In this document: positions 1-8,095 of the stretch, one piece after another
Position numbering within the stretch: position 1 is the stretch's first letter
Layout: each line of letters starts with the position of its first letter
DNA from: Actinoplanes subtropicus
GTDB taxonomy: Bacteria; Actinomycetota; Actinomycetes; Mycobacteriales; Micromonosporaceae
DNA: 64,000 bases
Direction of reading: 5' to 3'
NCBI RefSeq assembly: GCF_000721705.1
Contig: NZ_JOJL01000004.1
Location: 496,001 to 560,000, forward strand
Position numbers and translations under genes: made by a program
Notes under the pieces: model-generated
The model's input: only the letters and a program-made list of their open reading frames with translations
Told to the model about the DNA's origin: nothing
The model's database searches: none

Positions 1-117
1 GATGGCGACCGTCTCGCCGGCCTCCACCACCAGGTCGATGCCGGCGAGGGCGGTCACCGCGGTCGGCGGCGGGTAGACCTTGCCGACCCCGTCGAGCTCG
101 AGCGCGTACGTGGTCAT
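1..117 (-). CDS. ABC transporter ATP-binding protein, N-terminal part (runs off the window)
   Basis: Only the first 39 codons are present. They read as the start of an ABC ATPase: an initial beta strand (MTTYALELDGVGKVY), then the loop and second strand leading toward a Walker A motif that lies outside the window. The ATG overlaps the stop of the upstream membrane-fusion gene by 4 nt (ATGA), so the two are probably translationally coupled. With the lipoprotein and fusion protein this is the usual actinobacterial MacB-like export operon; a permease gene is expected next, outside the window. The substrate cannot be told. Confidence 0.85.
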   Translation of the reverse strand, partial: MTTYALELDGVGKVYPPPTAVTALAGIDLVVEAGETVAI

Positions 118-1184
118 GAGCTCGGCACCTCGACCTTCGAGCCCTCGCGCAGGCCGTCCCCGCGCACCTCGACCTGGGTGTCCGAGAACAGGCCGGTGGT
201 GACCCCGACCAGCCGGCGGGCGCCGCCGTCCAGCAGGTACAGGCCGTACCCGCCGCCGGCCAGCGCGACCAGGGCGGTGATCGGCACGGCCAGGGCGTTC
301 TTCACCGAGGCGTCGGTGACGTGCACCTCGACCGGCGCCTGGTCGAGCCCGGCCCCGGCGACCTCGTGCGTCAGGGTGACGGTCGCCCCGATGGTGGGCA
401 GCTGGCTGCCCCGGCCCTGGTCCTCGGGGTTGGGCCCGGCGGCCACCGTGGACAGCTGGGTGACCCGGCCGGGCACGCTCTGCCCGGCCGGCATGACCAC
501 GGTGACCGCGTCGCCGGGGTGGACCGCGTGCGCGTCGGTCACCGGGATCGCCAGGGTCACGGCCACGGTGGTCGAGGTGCCGGTGACCAGCGGGCCGGCG
601 CCGCCGCCGGCCGGGGCGCCGACCTGCGCGCCGAGGGTGGTGACCCGCATCTTCCCTGGCTGGAAGGTGACCGCGCCGAGGTCGAGCCGGCCGGTCACCG
701 GCTGGTGGGTGGCGCGCTGCCAGCGGCGCAGCGCCGTGGCGGTGGCGCGGGTGAAATGCCCGTCCACGGTGAGGTCGGTCTGGCCGAGCGCGACGAGGTT
801 GCTCTCCAGCGCGCGTACGTCCGGCCCGTCGGTCACGCCCAGCGAGAGGGACCGCCAGGCGGGCTTGTCGCCGTAGAACAACCGGACCGGCTTGTTGTCG
901 ATCGCGAAAACCGGCTGCCCGCGCGTGATCACCTGCCCCGGCTGCGGCATCCAGGTCACCGTCCCGGTCCGCGCCGAATAAACCCGATATGTCCCGATAT
1001 ATCCTAAGGTGCCGGATACAACGTTCGTGGTGGATAAATCGGTGCGGGTGATCGTCACCGACCCGGTCGGCACGCCGGCGGCGGCCGGCGGCGCGGCCGG
1101 GGCGCTCTGCAACCACCACCCGGCCCCGGCGCCGGCGGCCACCACCAGGGCCGCCCCGCCGCTCAGCACCGCCCGCCTACGCAT
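114..1184 (-). CDS. Membrane-fusion (HlyD-like) protein with peptidoglycan-binding domain
   Basis: 356 aa. A basic N-terminus and a single hydrophobic segment (about residues 5-25) anchor it in the membrane with the rest outside. Residues about 50-100 are a short biotinyl-lipoyl-like hairpin (GTVTWMPQPGQVITRGQPVF). Residues about 119-170 are a PG_binding_1 domain (GPDVRALESNL ... LRRWQ). The C-terminal half is the beta-barrel/membrane-proximal part. Proteins of this build link an ABC exporter to the cell wall in Gram-positives. It overlaps the upstream lipoprotein gene by 8 nt and the ABC ATPase by 4 nt, so the three form one operon. The transported substrate is unknown. Confidence 0.85.
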   Translation of the reverse strand: MRRRAVLSGGAALVVAAGAGAGWWLQSAPAAPPAAAGVPTGSVTITRTDLSTTNVVSGTLGYIGTYRVYSARTGTVTWMPQPGQVITRGQPVFAIDNKPVRLFYGDKPAWRSLSLGVTDGPDVRALESNLVALGQTDLTVDGHFTRATATALRRWQRATHQPVTGRLDLGAVTFQPGKMRVTTLGAQVGAPAGGGAGPLVTGTSTTVAVTLAIPVTDAHAVHPGDAVTVVMPAGQSVPGRVTQLSTVAAGPNPEDQGRGSQLPTIGATVTLTHEVAGAGLDQAPVEVHVTDASVKNALAVPITALVALAGGGYGLYLLDGGARRLVGVTTGLFSDTQVEVRGDGLREGSKVEVPSS

Positions 1185-1806
1185 GGCCGAGGCTCCCCAG
1201 GCTCGACGCCGCCGACTCCGCGTCGAGGATCGGCCGGCAGGCCTGGACGGCCCGCTGCAGGATCGGGTTCTCCTTCCCGCCCGGCGGCACCTCGTCGCTG
1301 GTCAGGCTGAAACCCTTGCCCGGCGTGAAGTGGCTGTTCACGGTCGGGTCCTTGAAGTTCGGCAGCCCGTTGGCCCGCATGCACTGCGCCGACTTCACGC
1401 CCGCCGCGATCAGCGCGGGCGGCGGCGGCCCCTGGTCCCGCATCGCGAAGTTCGCCGCGTGGATCAGCTCCTGGCAGGCGTTCGTGATCACGGTCAGCTG
1501 GTCGTCGCTGAGATCCCGCAGCGAGACGTCGTCGGTGTAGACGTAGCCGTCGGCGGTCAGCACCGGATCCTGGTAGTTCGGCGCCCCGTGCTGCCGGATG
1601 CACTGCGCGGCCGTGTGCAGCTTCGCCCGCCGCGCCGCACTCGCGTCCCCCGCCACCGCGTTCGGGTTGTCGTCGGTCGTGCGCGCCCCGGCGCTCGGGT
1701 GCGCGCCGCCACTGCCCGCCAGCTGCGGCACCGTCGGGCTCGACGGGCCGTTACCGCATGCGCCCAGACCGATCAGCAAGACCGTGGCCACAACAAGTCT
1801 TCTCAC
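1177..1806 (-). CDS. Lipoprotein with two CxRxxGxPNxxDP repeats
   Basis: 209 aa with a GTG start and a GGGGGT ribosome-binding site about 7 nt upstream. A type II signal peptide ends in the lipobox LGAC (Cys17). The mature part contains two copies of the same motif, C69IRQHGAPNYQDP and C142MRANGLPNFKDP, each followed further on by an AC pair, so it is an internal duplication of roughly 73 residues with conserved cysteines. First gene of the export operon (lipoprotein, membrane-fusion protein, ABC ATPase). It is likely a surface partner of the transporter; this role is inferred from position only. Confidence 0.75.
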   Translation of the reverse strand: MRRLVVATVLLIGLGACGNGPSSPTVPQLAGSGGAHPSAGARTTDDNPNAVAGDASAARRAKLHTAAQCIRQHGAPNYQDPVLTADGYVYTDDVSLRDLSDDQLTVITNACQELIHAANFAMRDQGPPPPALIAAGVKSAQCMRANGLPNFKDPTVNSHFTPGKGFSLTSDEVPPGGKENPILQRAVQACRPILDAESAASSLGSLGHA

Positions 1807-1904
1807 CGCGATACCCCCGTTCTCGGGTCGTCATCGACGCCGACAGGTGTATCGAGTGAGCGGTGACACCACCGCTACCGCCCACGTTGGACGGATGTCA
1901 TGTC

Positions 1905-2867
1905 CTAGGAGGCGAGGCTCCAGACGACCCCCGCCGCGCCGGCGATCACGCAGTAGATCGCGAACGGGTTCAGGGTGCGGGTCTCGAAGTACTTGGTGAG
2001 AAAGCGCAGCGAGACGTACGCGGCGACGCCGGCGACCAGGCTGCCGACCAGCACCGGGCCCAGGATGCCCTGCCCCTCCGGGCCGGCCAGTTCCGGGAGC
2101 TTCAGCACGCCGGCCGCGGCGATCACCGGTGTGGCCAGCAGGAAGGCGAAGCGGGCGGCGTCCTCGTGGGAGAGGCCCTTCAGCAGGCCGGCGCCGATCG
2201 TCGAGCCGGAGCGGCTGATGCCGGGCAGCAGCGCCAGGATCTGCGCCGAGCCGATCAGCAGGGCCTGCTTCCAGGACTGGCCGGCGAGCCGCTCGTCGGA
2301 GGCGACGTCGCCGCCGTGCCCGGCCGAGACGCCGCCCGCGGCGGCGGTCGAGCTCGCGTACACCCCGGGCTGGCCGGCCGGCACCGGGGTGCGGACCACC
2401 TGCTGCCGGCTGCGCAGCCGCTCGACGGTGGCGAGCAGCACGCCGTTGAGGACCAGGAAGATCGAGGCGGGCAGCGGCTTGCCCAGCGCCGTCCGTACGG
2501 TGTGCTCCAGAACCAGCCCGGCCAGCCCGACCGGCACGGTCGCCACGATCAGCAGCCAGGCCAGCCGCTCGTCGGCGTTGGTGATCGAGCGGCTGCGGAT
2601 CGACGTGAACAGCCCGCGGACGATCCGCACCCAGTCGGCCCGGAAGAACCAGACCAGCGCGACCGCGGTCGCGACGTGCACGGCGACGACGAACGCCAGG
2701 TACGGCGACTTGTCGGCGCTCATGCTGAGGTCACGCGCCCACTGACCGCCGATCACCGCCGGGAGCAGGACGCTGTGCCCGAGACTCGACACCGGGAAGA
2801 GCTCGGTGACGCCCTGCAGCAGCCCGATGACGATCGCCTCGGGATAGGTCAGTGACGCGTGAACCAT
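1905..2867 (-). CDS. uppP: Undecaprenyl-diphosphatase UppP (BacA)
   Basis: 320 aa polytopic membrane enzyme that dephosphorylates undecaprenyl diphosphate to recycle the lipid carrier of peptidoglycan synthesis; extra copies give bacitracin tolerance. Family hallmarks are visible: GVTELFPVSSLGHS near the N-terminus (catalytic Glu and PVSS) and GISRSGSTIGAG in the C-terminal half (the RSG arginine). It is longer than the usual ~270 aa because of a variable insert of about 45 residues at positions 155-200. I chose the ATG at 2867, which has GAGAGGAAGG about 8-10 nt upstream, over an in-frame TTG eight codons earlier that lies inside that ribosome-binding site. Confidence 0.92.
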   Translation of the reverse strand: MVHASLTYPEAIVIGLLQGVTELFPVSSLGHSVLLPAVIGGQWARDLSMSADKSPYLAFVVAVHVATAVALVWFFRADWVRIVRGLFTSIRSRSITNADERLAWLLIVATVPVGLAGLVLEHTVRTALGKPLPASIFLVLNGVLLATVERLRSRQQVVRTPVPAGQPGVYASSTAAAGGVSAGHGGDVASDERLAGQSWKQALLIGSAQILALLPGISRSGSTIGAGLLKGLSHEDAARFAFLLATPVIAAAGVLKLPELAGPEGQGILGPVLVGSLVAGVAAYVSLRFLTKYFETRTLNPFAIYCVIAGAAGVVWSLAS

Positions 2868-2927
2868 GCTGGCGCATCCTTCCTCTCGCAACCTGAAGCT
2901 TCGCTGAAGGATGCAACCCCCGCCCGC

Positions 2928-3389
2928 TCAGCTCCGGCTGAGCTCAGGGGCTGGGAAGATCTCGCGCAGCGTGAACGCCTCCGGCGTCGGGCCGTCGGCC
3001 TGCAGCCGGCCGAGCCGGGAGATGGCCTGCCGCAGCGTGGGAACCTTACCGGCCGGGATCCACCACAGCACCAGCGCGGCCTCGGGCCCGTGCGGGTGGA
3101 ACCACTCGCGGCGGCGGCGCAGGTATTCGAGGTGCTGGGACTGGTACGCGTACGCCCGCAGGTGCTCGGGCGTCGCCCAGACCGAGAGCGTGTAGATGCG
3201 GTGCGGATCGGCCGGCGCGTGGATGGTGCCGTCGCCGTTCTCGCCGGCGAGCCGCCAGACGAAGCCGGGTGAGCGGTCGGCCAGGGCGTTCATCAGCGCG
3301 AGGCCCTCGGCGAACTCGCGATTCGACGGGTCTTCCATCGGGGCTCGGAGGCGGGCGGTGTTCATCTGGGCCAGGTGGAAGTCGGTCAT
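2928..3389 (-). CDS. DUF3291 domain protein
   Basis: 153 aa with no signal peptide or membrane segment. The sequence fits DUF3291, a small alpha/beta dimeric-barrel-like family: an N-terminal HLAQMNTAR strand, the SPGFVWRL and YTLSVW strands, and the FHPHGPEAALVLWWIPAG segment. Biochemical function is unknown. It lies 40 nt downstream of, and in the same direction as, the Cys-rich winged-helix regulator. A TTG-N-CAA dyad close to its start resembles one in front of the regulator, so the two may be co-controlled. Confidence 0.75.
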   Translation of the reverse strand: MTDFHLAQMNTARLRAPMEDPSNREFAEGLALMNALADRSPGFVWRLAGENGDGTIHAPADPHRIYTLSVWATPEHLRAYAYQSQHLEYLRRRREWFHPHGPEAALVLWWIPAGKVPTLRQAISRLGRLQADGPTPEAFTLREIFPAPELSRS

Positions 3390-3416
3390 GGGGACAGCCC
3401 ATCAGCTCCGCACTCT

Positions 3417-3425
3417 ATTGTCAAT
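3417..3425. promoter_or_regulatory. ATTGTCAAT dyad, candidate operator
   Basis: Perfect 9-bp odd palindrome ATTG-T-CAAT, 28-36 nt upstream of the DUF3291 start and just after the regulator's stop codon. A close relative (ATTGCCAAC, 4086-4094) precedes the regulator gene. Both sit in locally AT-rich DNA. Candidate half of an autoregulatory pair. Confidence 0.35.
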
Positions 3426-3429
3426 GCGA

Positions 3430-4074
3430 TTACTTTTTAGAGAGGGCGACGCAGCACCGGCCCGGCGCCGCGTCCATCCCCGCCTCCCACTCGTCGTCGA
3501 GCCCGGCGCCGGCCAGCAGTCCGGTGACCATCGCGAGGTTCATCCCGCAGATCACCGGCGGGAACTGCTCGGCCAGCCGGTGGAACGGGCAGTTGCGCAG
3601 CTCGATCCGCTCCGGCCCGGCCGCCGCCGGCGCGTAGCCCTGCGCGGTCAGCAACTCGGTGACGTCGGCGCCGGCCGGGGCCCGGCGGCCGTGCTTCTCG
3701 GCCACCTGGTGGAGCGTCCCCTCGGCGCCGGCCTGCTCGACCGCCTCGGCCAGCAACTCGGCCGCCGACCGGTAGGCGCGCGGCGGCACGCTCACCGCGT
3801 GCTCCGCCGCGGCCGGCCGGTACAGCTTGGCCGGCCGCCCGGCGCCCGGGCCGGTCCTGCCCGACCTGCGTGCGTACGAGACCTCGAGCAGCCCCGCCGC
3901 CACGAGCTTGTCCAGGTGGAACGCGGCCAGCGTGCGCCCGACGCCGAGCGCCTCGGCCACCTCGTCCCGCCCGACCGGCCCGGTCCCGTCCGCGACCAGC
4001 CGGTACGCCCGCCGCCGCACCCGGTCGGTGAGGCTGGCGAGGGCATCGAGATCGTGCAGGTCTTCCGTCGTCAC
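3430..4074 (-). CDS. Winged-helix transcriptional regulator with C-terminal cysteine cluster (SufR/ArsR-like)
   Basis: 214 aa from the GTG at 4074. Residues about 8-80 form a winged helix (EALGVGRTLAAFHLDKLVAAG, recognition region). The C-terminal part has NCPFHRLAEQFPPVICG followed later by a CC pair, so four cysteines in a C-x13-C-x30-CC layout. SufR-type repressors carry Cys residues in the same region to hold an Fe-S cluster, so this is probably an Fe-S or redox sensor; that is inferred from the motif. The start has no strong ribosome-binding site. The next gene downstream, DUF3291, probably belongs to its regulon. Confidence 0.75.
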   Translation of the reverse strand: MTTEDLHDLDALASLTDRVRRRAYRLVADGTGPVGRDEVAEALGVGRTLAAFHLDKLVAAGLLEVSYARRSGRTGPGAGRPAKLYRPAAAEHAVSVPPRAYRSAAELLAEAVEQAGAEGTLHQVAEKHGRRAPAGADVTELLTAQGYAPAAAGPERIELRNCPFHRLAEQFPPVICGMNLAMVTGLLAGAGLDDEWEAGMDAAPGRCCVALSKK

Positions 4075-4085
4075 CCGGCCATCGT

Positions 4086-4094
4086 ATTGCCAAC
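4086..4094. promoter_or_regulatory. ATTGCCAAC site upstream of the regulator, candidate operator
   Basis: Located 12-20 nt upstream of the regulator's GTG. It shares ATTGNCAA with the perfect palindrome at 3417-3425 in front of DUF3291. The position suits autorepression. Confidence 0.3.
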
Positions 4095-4181
4095 CCGGCT
4101 TGTCGCTAGAAGTCGAGCCGCCCGAGGAAGTCCAGGCAAACTCAGGCGTACGGGTCGGCGCGTCGTCGGTAGGGTCCCATC

Positions 4182-5972
4182 GTGGCCACCGCAACGGTTC
4201 CTCCGCGTCGATCGGGTGACCTTGTGCGGGCGCTCGCCGGGCTCGCGGCCGCGGCTCTCGGCGTCGTGCTCTTGATCAACGCGGTGGCATCGGTCCAGGT
4301 GGTGATCGCGCTGGCCGGGGCCGGCTCGGCCGTGGCGGGCGGGTCGCTGCTGCTCGGCCGGGGGCTCCCGGGCCGCGACCGCGCCGCCGAGCAGGCCGCC
4401 TGGCCGCGGTGGCTCGACCGGGCGGCCGGCGTGCTCCTCGTGGCGCTCGGCGTCACCGTCGTCGCGTGGCGGGTCGCGTCCGTTCGGGTGCTCGCGGTGC
4501 TGCTCGCCACGGGCCTCGTCGTCAGCGGCATCGCGGCGATCGTCCGAGCGGTGCGTGGGTCCGTGGCGGAACGCGTCGCGGGCGGCCTGTTCGGCGGCGC
4601 CTCGGTCGCCGCCGGCCTGTTCGTGCTCGTGTGGCCGAAGCTGTCGCTCTTCCTCGTCGGTCTGTTGATCGGCGCGTGGCTCGTGCTGACCGGGCTCACG
4701 CAGGTGGTGCGCGCCGCCCGCGGTCCTCGGCAGCAGGGCGCCGACGACGTCAGCCCGGCGCGACGACGGCTGCGACGGTGGGCGCGCGTCGCGGGCAGCG
4801 CAGTGGCGCTCCTGGTCGCCGTCGTCCTGCTGGGCGCGACCGCGCTCCTGTACCGGGGCGACCCCCGCGTCGCCCCGGACGCGTTCTACACGCCACCGCA
4901 GGCTGTGCCCTCGCAACCGGGGCGGCTCATCCGCTCGGAACCGATGACGAAAGGTGTCCCGACCGGGTTACGGGCCTGGCGCATCCTCTACACGACCACC
5001 AACGGCGGCGGCGAACCCCAGGTCGCCAGCGGCACCGTCCTCGCCCTCGCGAACCTGCCGGCCGGCCCACGACCGGTCCTGTCGATCGCACACGGCACCG
5101 TCGGCATCGTCCCCAGGTGCGCGCCCTCGCTGTCCGCCACGCCCTTCTCCGGCGACCCGTCGGCGCCAGTCAACCAGATGGTCGCCGCGGGCTGGGTCGC
5201 GGTGACCTCGGACTACGCCGGCCTGGGAACGGCCGGGCCGCACGGCTACCTCGTCGGCCCGGACGCCGCCCACAACGTCCTCGACGCCCAGCGCGCCGCC
5301 AAGGAGATCGACGGCCTCGACCTGTCGCCCCGGACGGTCGTATGGGGCCACTCGCAGGGTGGCCACACGGCCTTGTGGACCGGGATCCTCGCGCCCGGCT
5401 ACGCGCCGGAGATCGACCTGCTCGGCGTGGTGGCCATGGCGCCGGCCGCCGACCTCCCCGCGCTCGCCGAGGGCATCAAGGCAACGACCATGGGCAAGGT
5501 CATCTCCGCGTACATCGCCCAGTCCTGGGCGGACTACTACCCGCAGCTCAGGCTCGGCACCATGGTGACACCGGGGTACGGGCGCATCGTCCGGTCGATC
5601 GCGGAGCGCTGCGCCGGCACCTTGGGTGACGCTCTGCCCAGCGCCGCGACCGCGACGCAGCTCTCCCAGGAGATCTTCCGTCCGGACCAGATCAACGGCG
5701 AAGCAGGGGAGTTGCTGCGCGCCAACACACCGACGGGGCACATCAACGCGCCGTTGCTCCTGGCTCAGGGTACGGCGGACGGGCTCGTCCTGCCCGGGGA
5801 ACAGCGCGCGTACGTCGCGGCGCGGTGCGCCGCCGGCCAGGCGATCGACTTCCGCGAGTATCCCGGCCGTACTCACCTCTCGCTGGTCGAGACCGGGTCA
5901 CCGCTGACGCCGGAGCTCGTGAAATGGACGAACGCCCGGCTGGCTGGCGAGCCGCCGACGCCGACCTGCTGA
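4182..5972 (+). CDS. HdeD-like membrane domain fused to a secretory-lipase-type hydrolase
   Basis: 596 aa with a GTG start; a TAGGGT box lies 6 nt upstream, so the transcript is probably leaderless. Residues 1-180 are a multi-helix membrane region of DUF308/HdeD type (repeated AAALGVVLL, GVLLVALGVTVV, GLFVLVWPKLSLFLVG). After a basic linker a further membrane helix occurs at about 205-225. Residues about 240-590 resemble the LIP secretory lipase family: HGTVGIVPRCAPS, then the nucleophile elbow WGHSQGGH (Ser391), a later TADGLV acid and RTHLSLV histidine, so the triad looks complete. The hydrolase is probably displayed outside the membrane on triacylglycerol or other ester substrates. The domain combination is unusual. 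Confidence 0.8.
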   Translation: MATATVPPRRSGDLVRALAGLAAAALGVVLLINAVASVQVVIALAGAGSAVAGGSLLLGRGLPGRDRAAEQAAWPRWLDRAAGVLLVALGVTVVAWRVASVRVLAVLLATGLVVSGIAAIVRAVRGSVAERVAGGLFGGASVAAGLFVLVWPKLSLFLVGLLIGAWLVLTGLTQVVRAARGPRQQGADDVSPARRRLRRWARVAGSAVALLVAVVLLGATALLYRGDPRVAPDAFYTPPQAVPSQPGRLIRSEPMTKGVPTGLRAWRILYTTTNGGGEPQVASGTVLALANLPAGPRPVLSIAHGTVGIVPRCAPSLSATPFSGDPSAPVNQMVAAGWVAVTSDYAGLGTAGPHGYLVGPDAAHNVLDAQRAAKEIDGLDLSPRTVVWGHSQGGHTALWTGILAPGYAPEIDLLGVVAMAPAADLPALAEGIKATTMGKVISAYIAQSWADYYPQLRLGTMVTPGYGRIVRSIAERCAGTLGDALPSAATATQLSQEIFRPDQINGEAGELLRANTPTGHINAPLLLAQGTADGLVLPGEQRAYVAARCAAGQAIDFREYPGRTHLSLVETGSPLTPELVKWTNARLAGEPPTPTC

Positions 5973-6010
5973 ACCGAGCGGCCGGTGGCCATGGACCGAA
6001 ACCGCGCACC

Positions 6011-6742
6011 TCAGAAGCCGAGCAGGAACAGCGCGCCGGCGGCGAGCAGCCCGGCCTCCACCAGCAACACGAAGACCCGGTCGCTGATCCGGCCGACGAT
6101 CCGCTTGCCCACCCACGCGCCGGCCAGCGTCGCCGGCGTCAGAGCCAGACCGAACACCAGCACGCGTACGCCGAGCAGCTCCCCGGCACCGTACGCGGCC
6201 AGCTTCGAGAGGTGCATCGTGAGCGCACTGGCCGCCTCGGTGCCGATGTAGGCGGCCCGGGTCAGCCCGTACGCCAGGAAGAACGGCGCCGTCAGCGGAC
6301 CGACCGAACCCAGCAGCGCCGACCCCAGCCCGGAGACCGCACCCACCGCCGCGAAGCTCCGCTCCGGCGGCTTACCCGGGCCCGGGCGTACCCGGCGCCA
6401 GACCACCACGCCGATCAGGAACGCGCCGAGCACCCGCTTCAGCGCCCCCAGCGGCGCATGGGCCAGCAGCAGCCCGCCGGCGACCGCGAACGGCACCGCG
6501 CCGAGCGCGAACCAGCCGATCAGCGACCAGCGCAGCTCCCGCCGGTTGAGCCAGGCCCGGAACCCGTTGCTGGACAGCTGGGTCAGCGTCAGCATCGGCA
6601 CCGCCACCCGCAGCCCGAACAGGACGGTGAACACCGGCAGCAGCAACACCCCGCCGCCGAACCCGGCCACCGCCGACACCAGCGCCAGCCCGAACGCCGC
6701 CACCGACGCCACCGCCAGCGTCGGCACCTGGTCGAGGATCAC
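6011..6742 (-). CDS. TSUP (TauE/SafE) family membrane permease
   Basis: 243 aa from the GTG at 6742. An ACCCTA box on the plus strand (TAGGGT in this gene's sense) lies 7 nt upstream, so it may be leaderless. Two halves of about four helices each show the TSUP signature glycine-rich loops: AVAGFGGGVLLLPV near the N-terminus and AVSGLGSALLGSVGPL in the middle. Family members export sulfite, sulfoacetate or similar sulfur/organic anions. The substrate is not deducible here. It converges on the lipase fusion gene with a 38-nt gap. Confidence 0.85.
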   Translation of the reverse strand: MILDQVPTLAVASVAAFGLALVSAVAGFGGGVLLLPVFTVLFGLRVAVPMLTLTQLSSNGFRAWLNRRELRWSLIGWFALGAVPFAVAGGLLLAHAPLGALKRVLGAFLIGVVVWRRVRPGPGKPPERSFAAVGAVSGLGSALLGSVGPLTAPFFLAYGLTRAAYIGTEAASALTMHLSKLAAYGAGELLGVRVLVFGLALTPATLAGAWVGKRIVGRISDRVFVLLVEAGLLAAGALFLLGF

Positions 6743-6756
6743 CCGGCACACCCTAA

Positions 6757-6960
6757 ACGGGAGATCCGATAGGCTCCGGGCGCGGTTACGTCGCGGTCTT
6801 CCTGATCCTGGTCGCCGTCTGGGTGCTGGCCGCCCGCCGGCTCGCCACCCACCGGCTGATCGCCCGGGCGCTCGGCCGGTGGGGTCACCTGCTGCTCCCG
6901 GCCGTCCTGATCGGCATCGGCCTGCTGATCCTCCTCCCCGGGCTGGCAGGAGCAAGCTGA
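6757..6960 (+). pseudogene. CadD-type cadmium-resistance transporter, C-terminal remnant
   Basis: A 67-codon open frame bounded upstream by a TAA and containing no ATG. From about 6781 it reads YVAVFLILVAVWVLAARR, then HRLIARALGRWGHLLLPAVL and a last hydrophobic helix ending at a TGA (6958-6960). This is the C-terminal two-helix end of the CadD family; the first two thirds are missing. It overlaps the 5' end of the divergent TSUP gene and lies just before a CDF metal exporter, suggesting a former heavy-metal cluster. Confidence 0.5.
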
Positions 6961-6991
6961 GCGTTCTTGCAGCTCATTGGCATCTACCACA

Positions 6992-7021
6992 TTGTCGCGT
7001 GACTAGTACGGCGCCTACACT
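6992..7021 (+). promoter_or_regulatory. Promoter of the CDF gene, probably leaderless
   Basis: TTGTCG (6992-6997), 18-nt spacer, TACACT (7016-7021), then 7 nt to the ATG. The fit to a housekeeping-sigma promoter is good and transcription should start at or next to the start codon. Confidence 0.5.
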
Positions 7022-7028
7022 GAACACC

Positions 7029-8048
7029 ATGGCCGGACCCGAGCACCACCACCACGACCGCCTCAGGAACGCGCTGACGCCGCACTCGCACGACAGCGCC
7101 GACAAGGTCGACCCCGCGCTGGAGGCGTCCCGCGACGGCATGCGCGCGCTGTGGATCTCGCTCGCCGGGCTCGGCCTCACCGCCGCGCTGCAGGCCCTGA
7201 TCGTCGTGCTCTCCGGGTCGGTGGCGCTGCTCGGGGACACCCTGCACAACGTCGCCGACGCGCTCACCGCCGTGCCGCTGGGGGTCGCGTTCTGGCTCGG
7301 CCGGCGGGCGGCCACCCGGGCCTACACGTATGGTTTCGGCCGCGCCGAGGATCTCGCCGGCGTGGTCATCGTGCTGGTCATCGCGGCGTCCTCGATCGCC
7401 TCGGCCGGGTTCGCGATCGAGCGGCTGCTCCACCCGCGGGCGATGACGCACCTGCCCTGGGTGCTGCTGGCCGGCGTGGTGGGCTTCCTCGGCAACGAGA
7501 TCGTCGCCCGCTACCGGATCACGGTGGGCCGGCGGATCGGCTCGGCCGCGCTGGTCGCCGACGGCCTGCACGCCCGTACCGACGGCTTCACCTCGCTCGC
7601 CGTGGTCCTCGCCGCCGGCGGTGCCGCGCTCGGCTGGCGCTGGGCCGATCCGGTCGTCGGGCTGGCGATCACGGTGGCCATCGGGTTCGTGCTCAAGGAC
7701 GCCGCCCGCGAGGTCTACCACCGGCTGATGGACCGGGTCGAGCCCGAACTGGTCGACCGGGCCGAGCGGAGCCTGCGCGGCGTGCCGGGCGTGCGCGACG
7801 TCTCGGGGCTGCGGTTGCGCTGGATCGGTCACCGGCTGCACGCCGAGGCCGCGGTCGTGGTCGACGCCCGGCTGAGCCTGCTCGACGCCCACGAGATCGC
7901 CGCGGACGCCGAGCACCAGCTCACCCACGGCGTTCCCCGGCTGGTCAGCGCCACCGTCCACGTCGACCCGGAGAGCCACCCGGGCGAGGCGCACCACACC
8001 GTTCTGTCGCATCACCGCCGCGATCGGCTGGCCGCCGCCGGGCAGTGA
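7029..8048 (+). CDS. Cation diffusion facilitator family transporter (first copy)
   Basis: 339 aa. Six predicted membrane helices lie between about residues 38 and 225, then a cytoplasmic ferredoxin-like domain (about 235-325). Metal-binding polar motifs are DTLHNVAD in helix 2 and DGLHARTD in helix 5, as in Zn/Cd/Fe CDF antiporters. The N-terminus is His-rich (HHHHD at residues 6-10), and the C-terminal tail again carries several His (HHTVLSHH). It exports a divalent metal in exchange for protons. It belongs to a different subgroup from the two ZitB-like copies at 10890 and 22567. Confidence 0.88.
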   Translation: MAGPEHHHHDRLRNALTPHSHDSADKVDPALEASRDGMRALWISLAGLGLTAALQALIVVLSGSVALLGDTLHNVADALTAVPLGVAFWLGRRAATRAYTYGFGRAEDLAGVVIVLVIAASSIASAGFAIERLLHPRAMTHLPWVLLAGVVGFLGNEIVARYRITVGRRIGSAALVADGLHARTDGFTSLAVVLAAGGAALGWRWADPVVGLAITVAIGFVLKDAAREVYHRLMDRVEPELVDRAERSLRGVPGVRDVSGLRLRWIGHRLHAEAAVVVDARLSLLDAHEIAADAEHQLTHGVPRLVSATVHVDPESHPGEAHHTVLSHHRRDRLAAAGQ

Positions 8049-8095
8049 GACCGAGCCGGCCGCGACCAGCTCACCGGATCGGTCGTTCTGCGGAT

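Noticed and set aside
7041..7055. HHHH run near the start of the first CDF protein, like an affinity tag
   Set aside because: His-rich N-termini are natural in CDF transporters, and the other copies have HDHDH variants.
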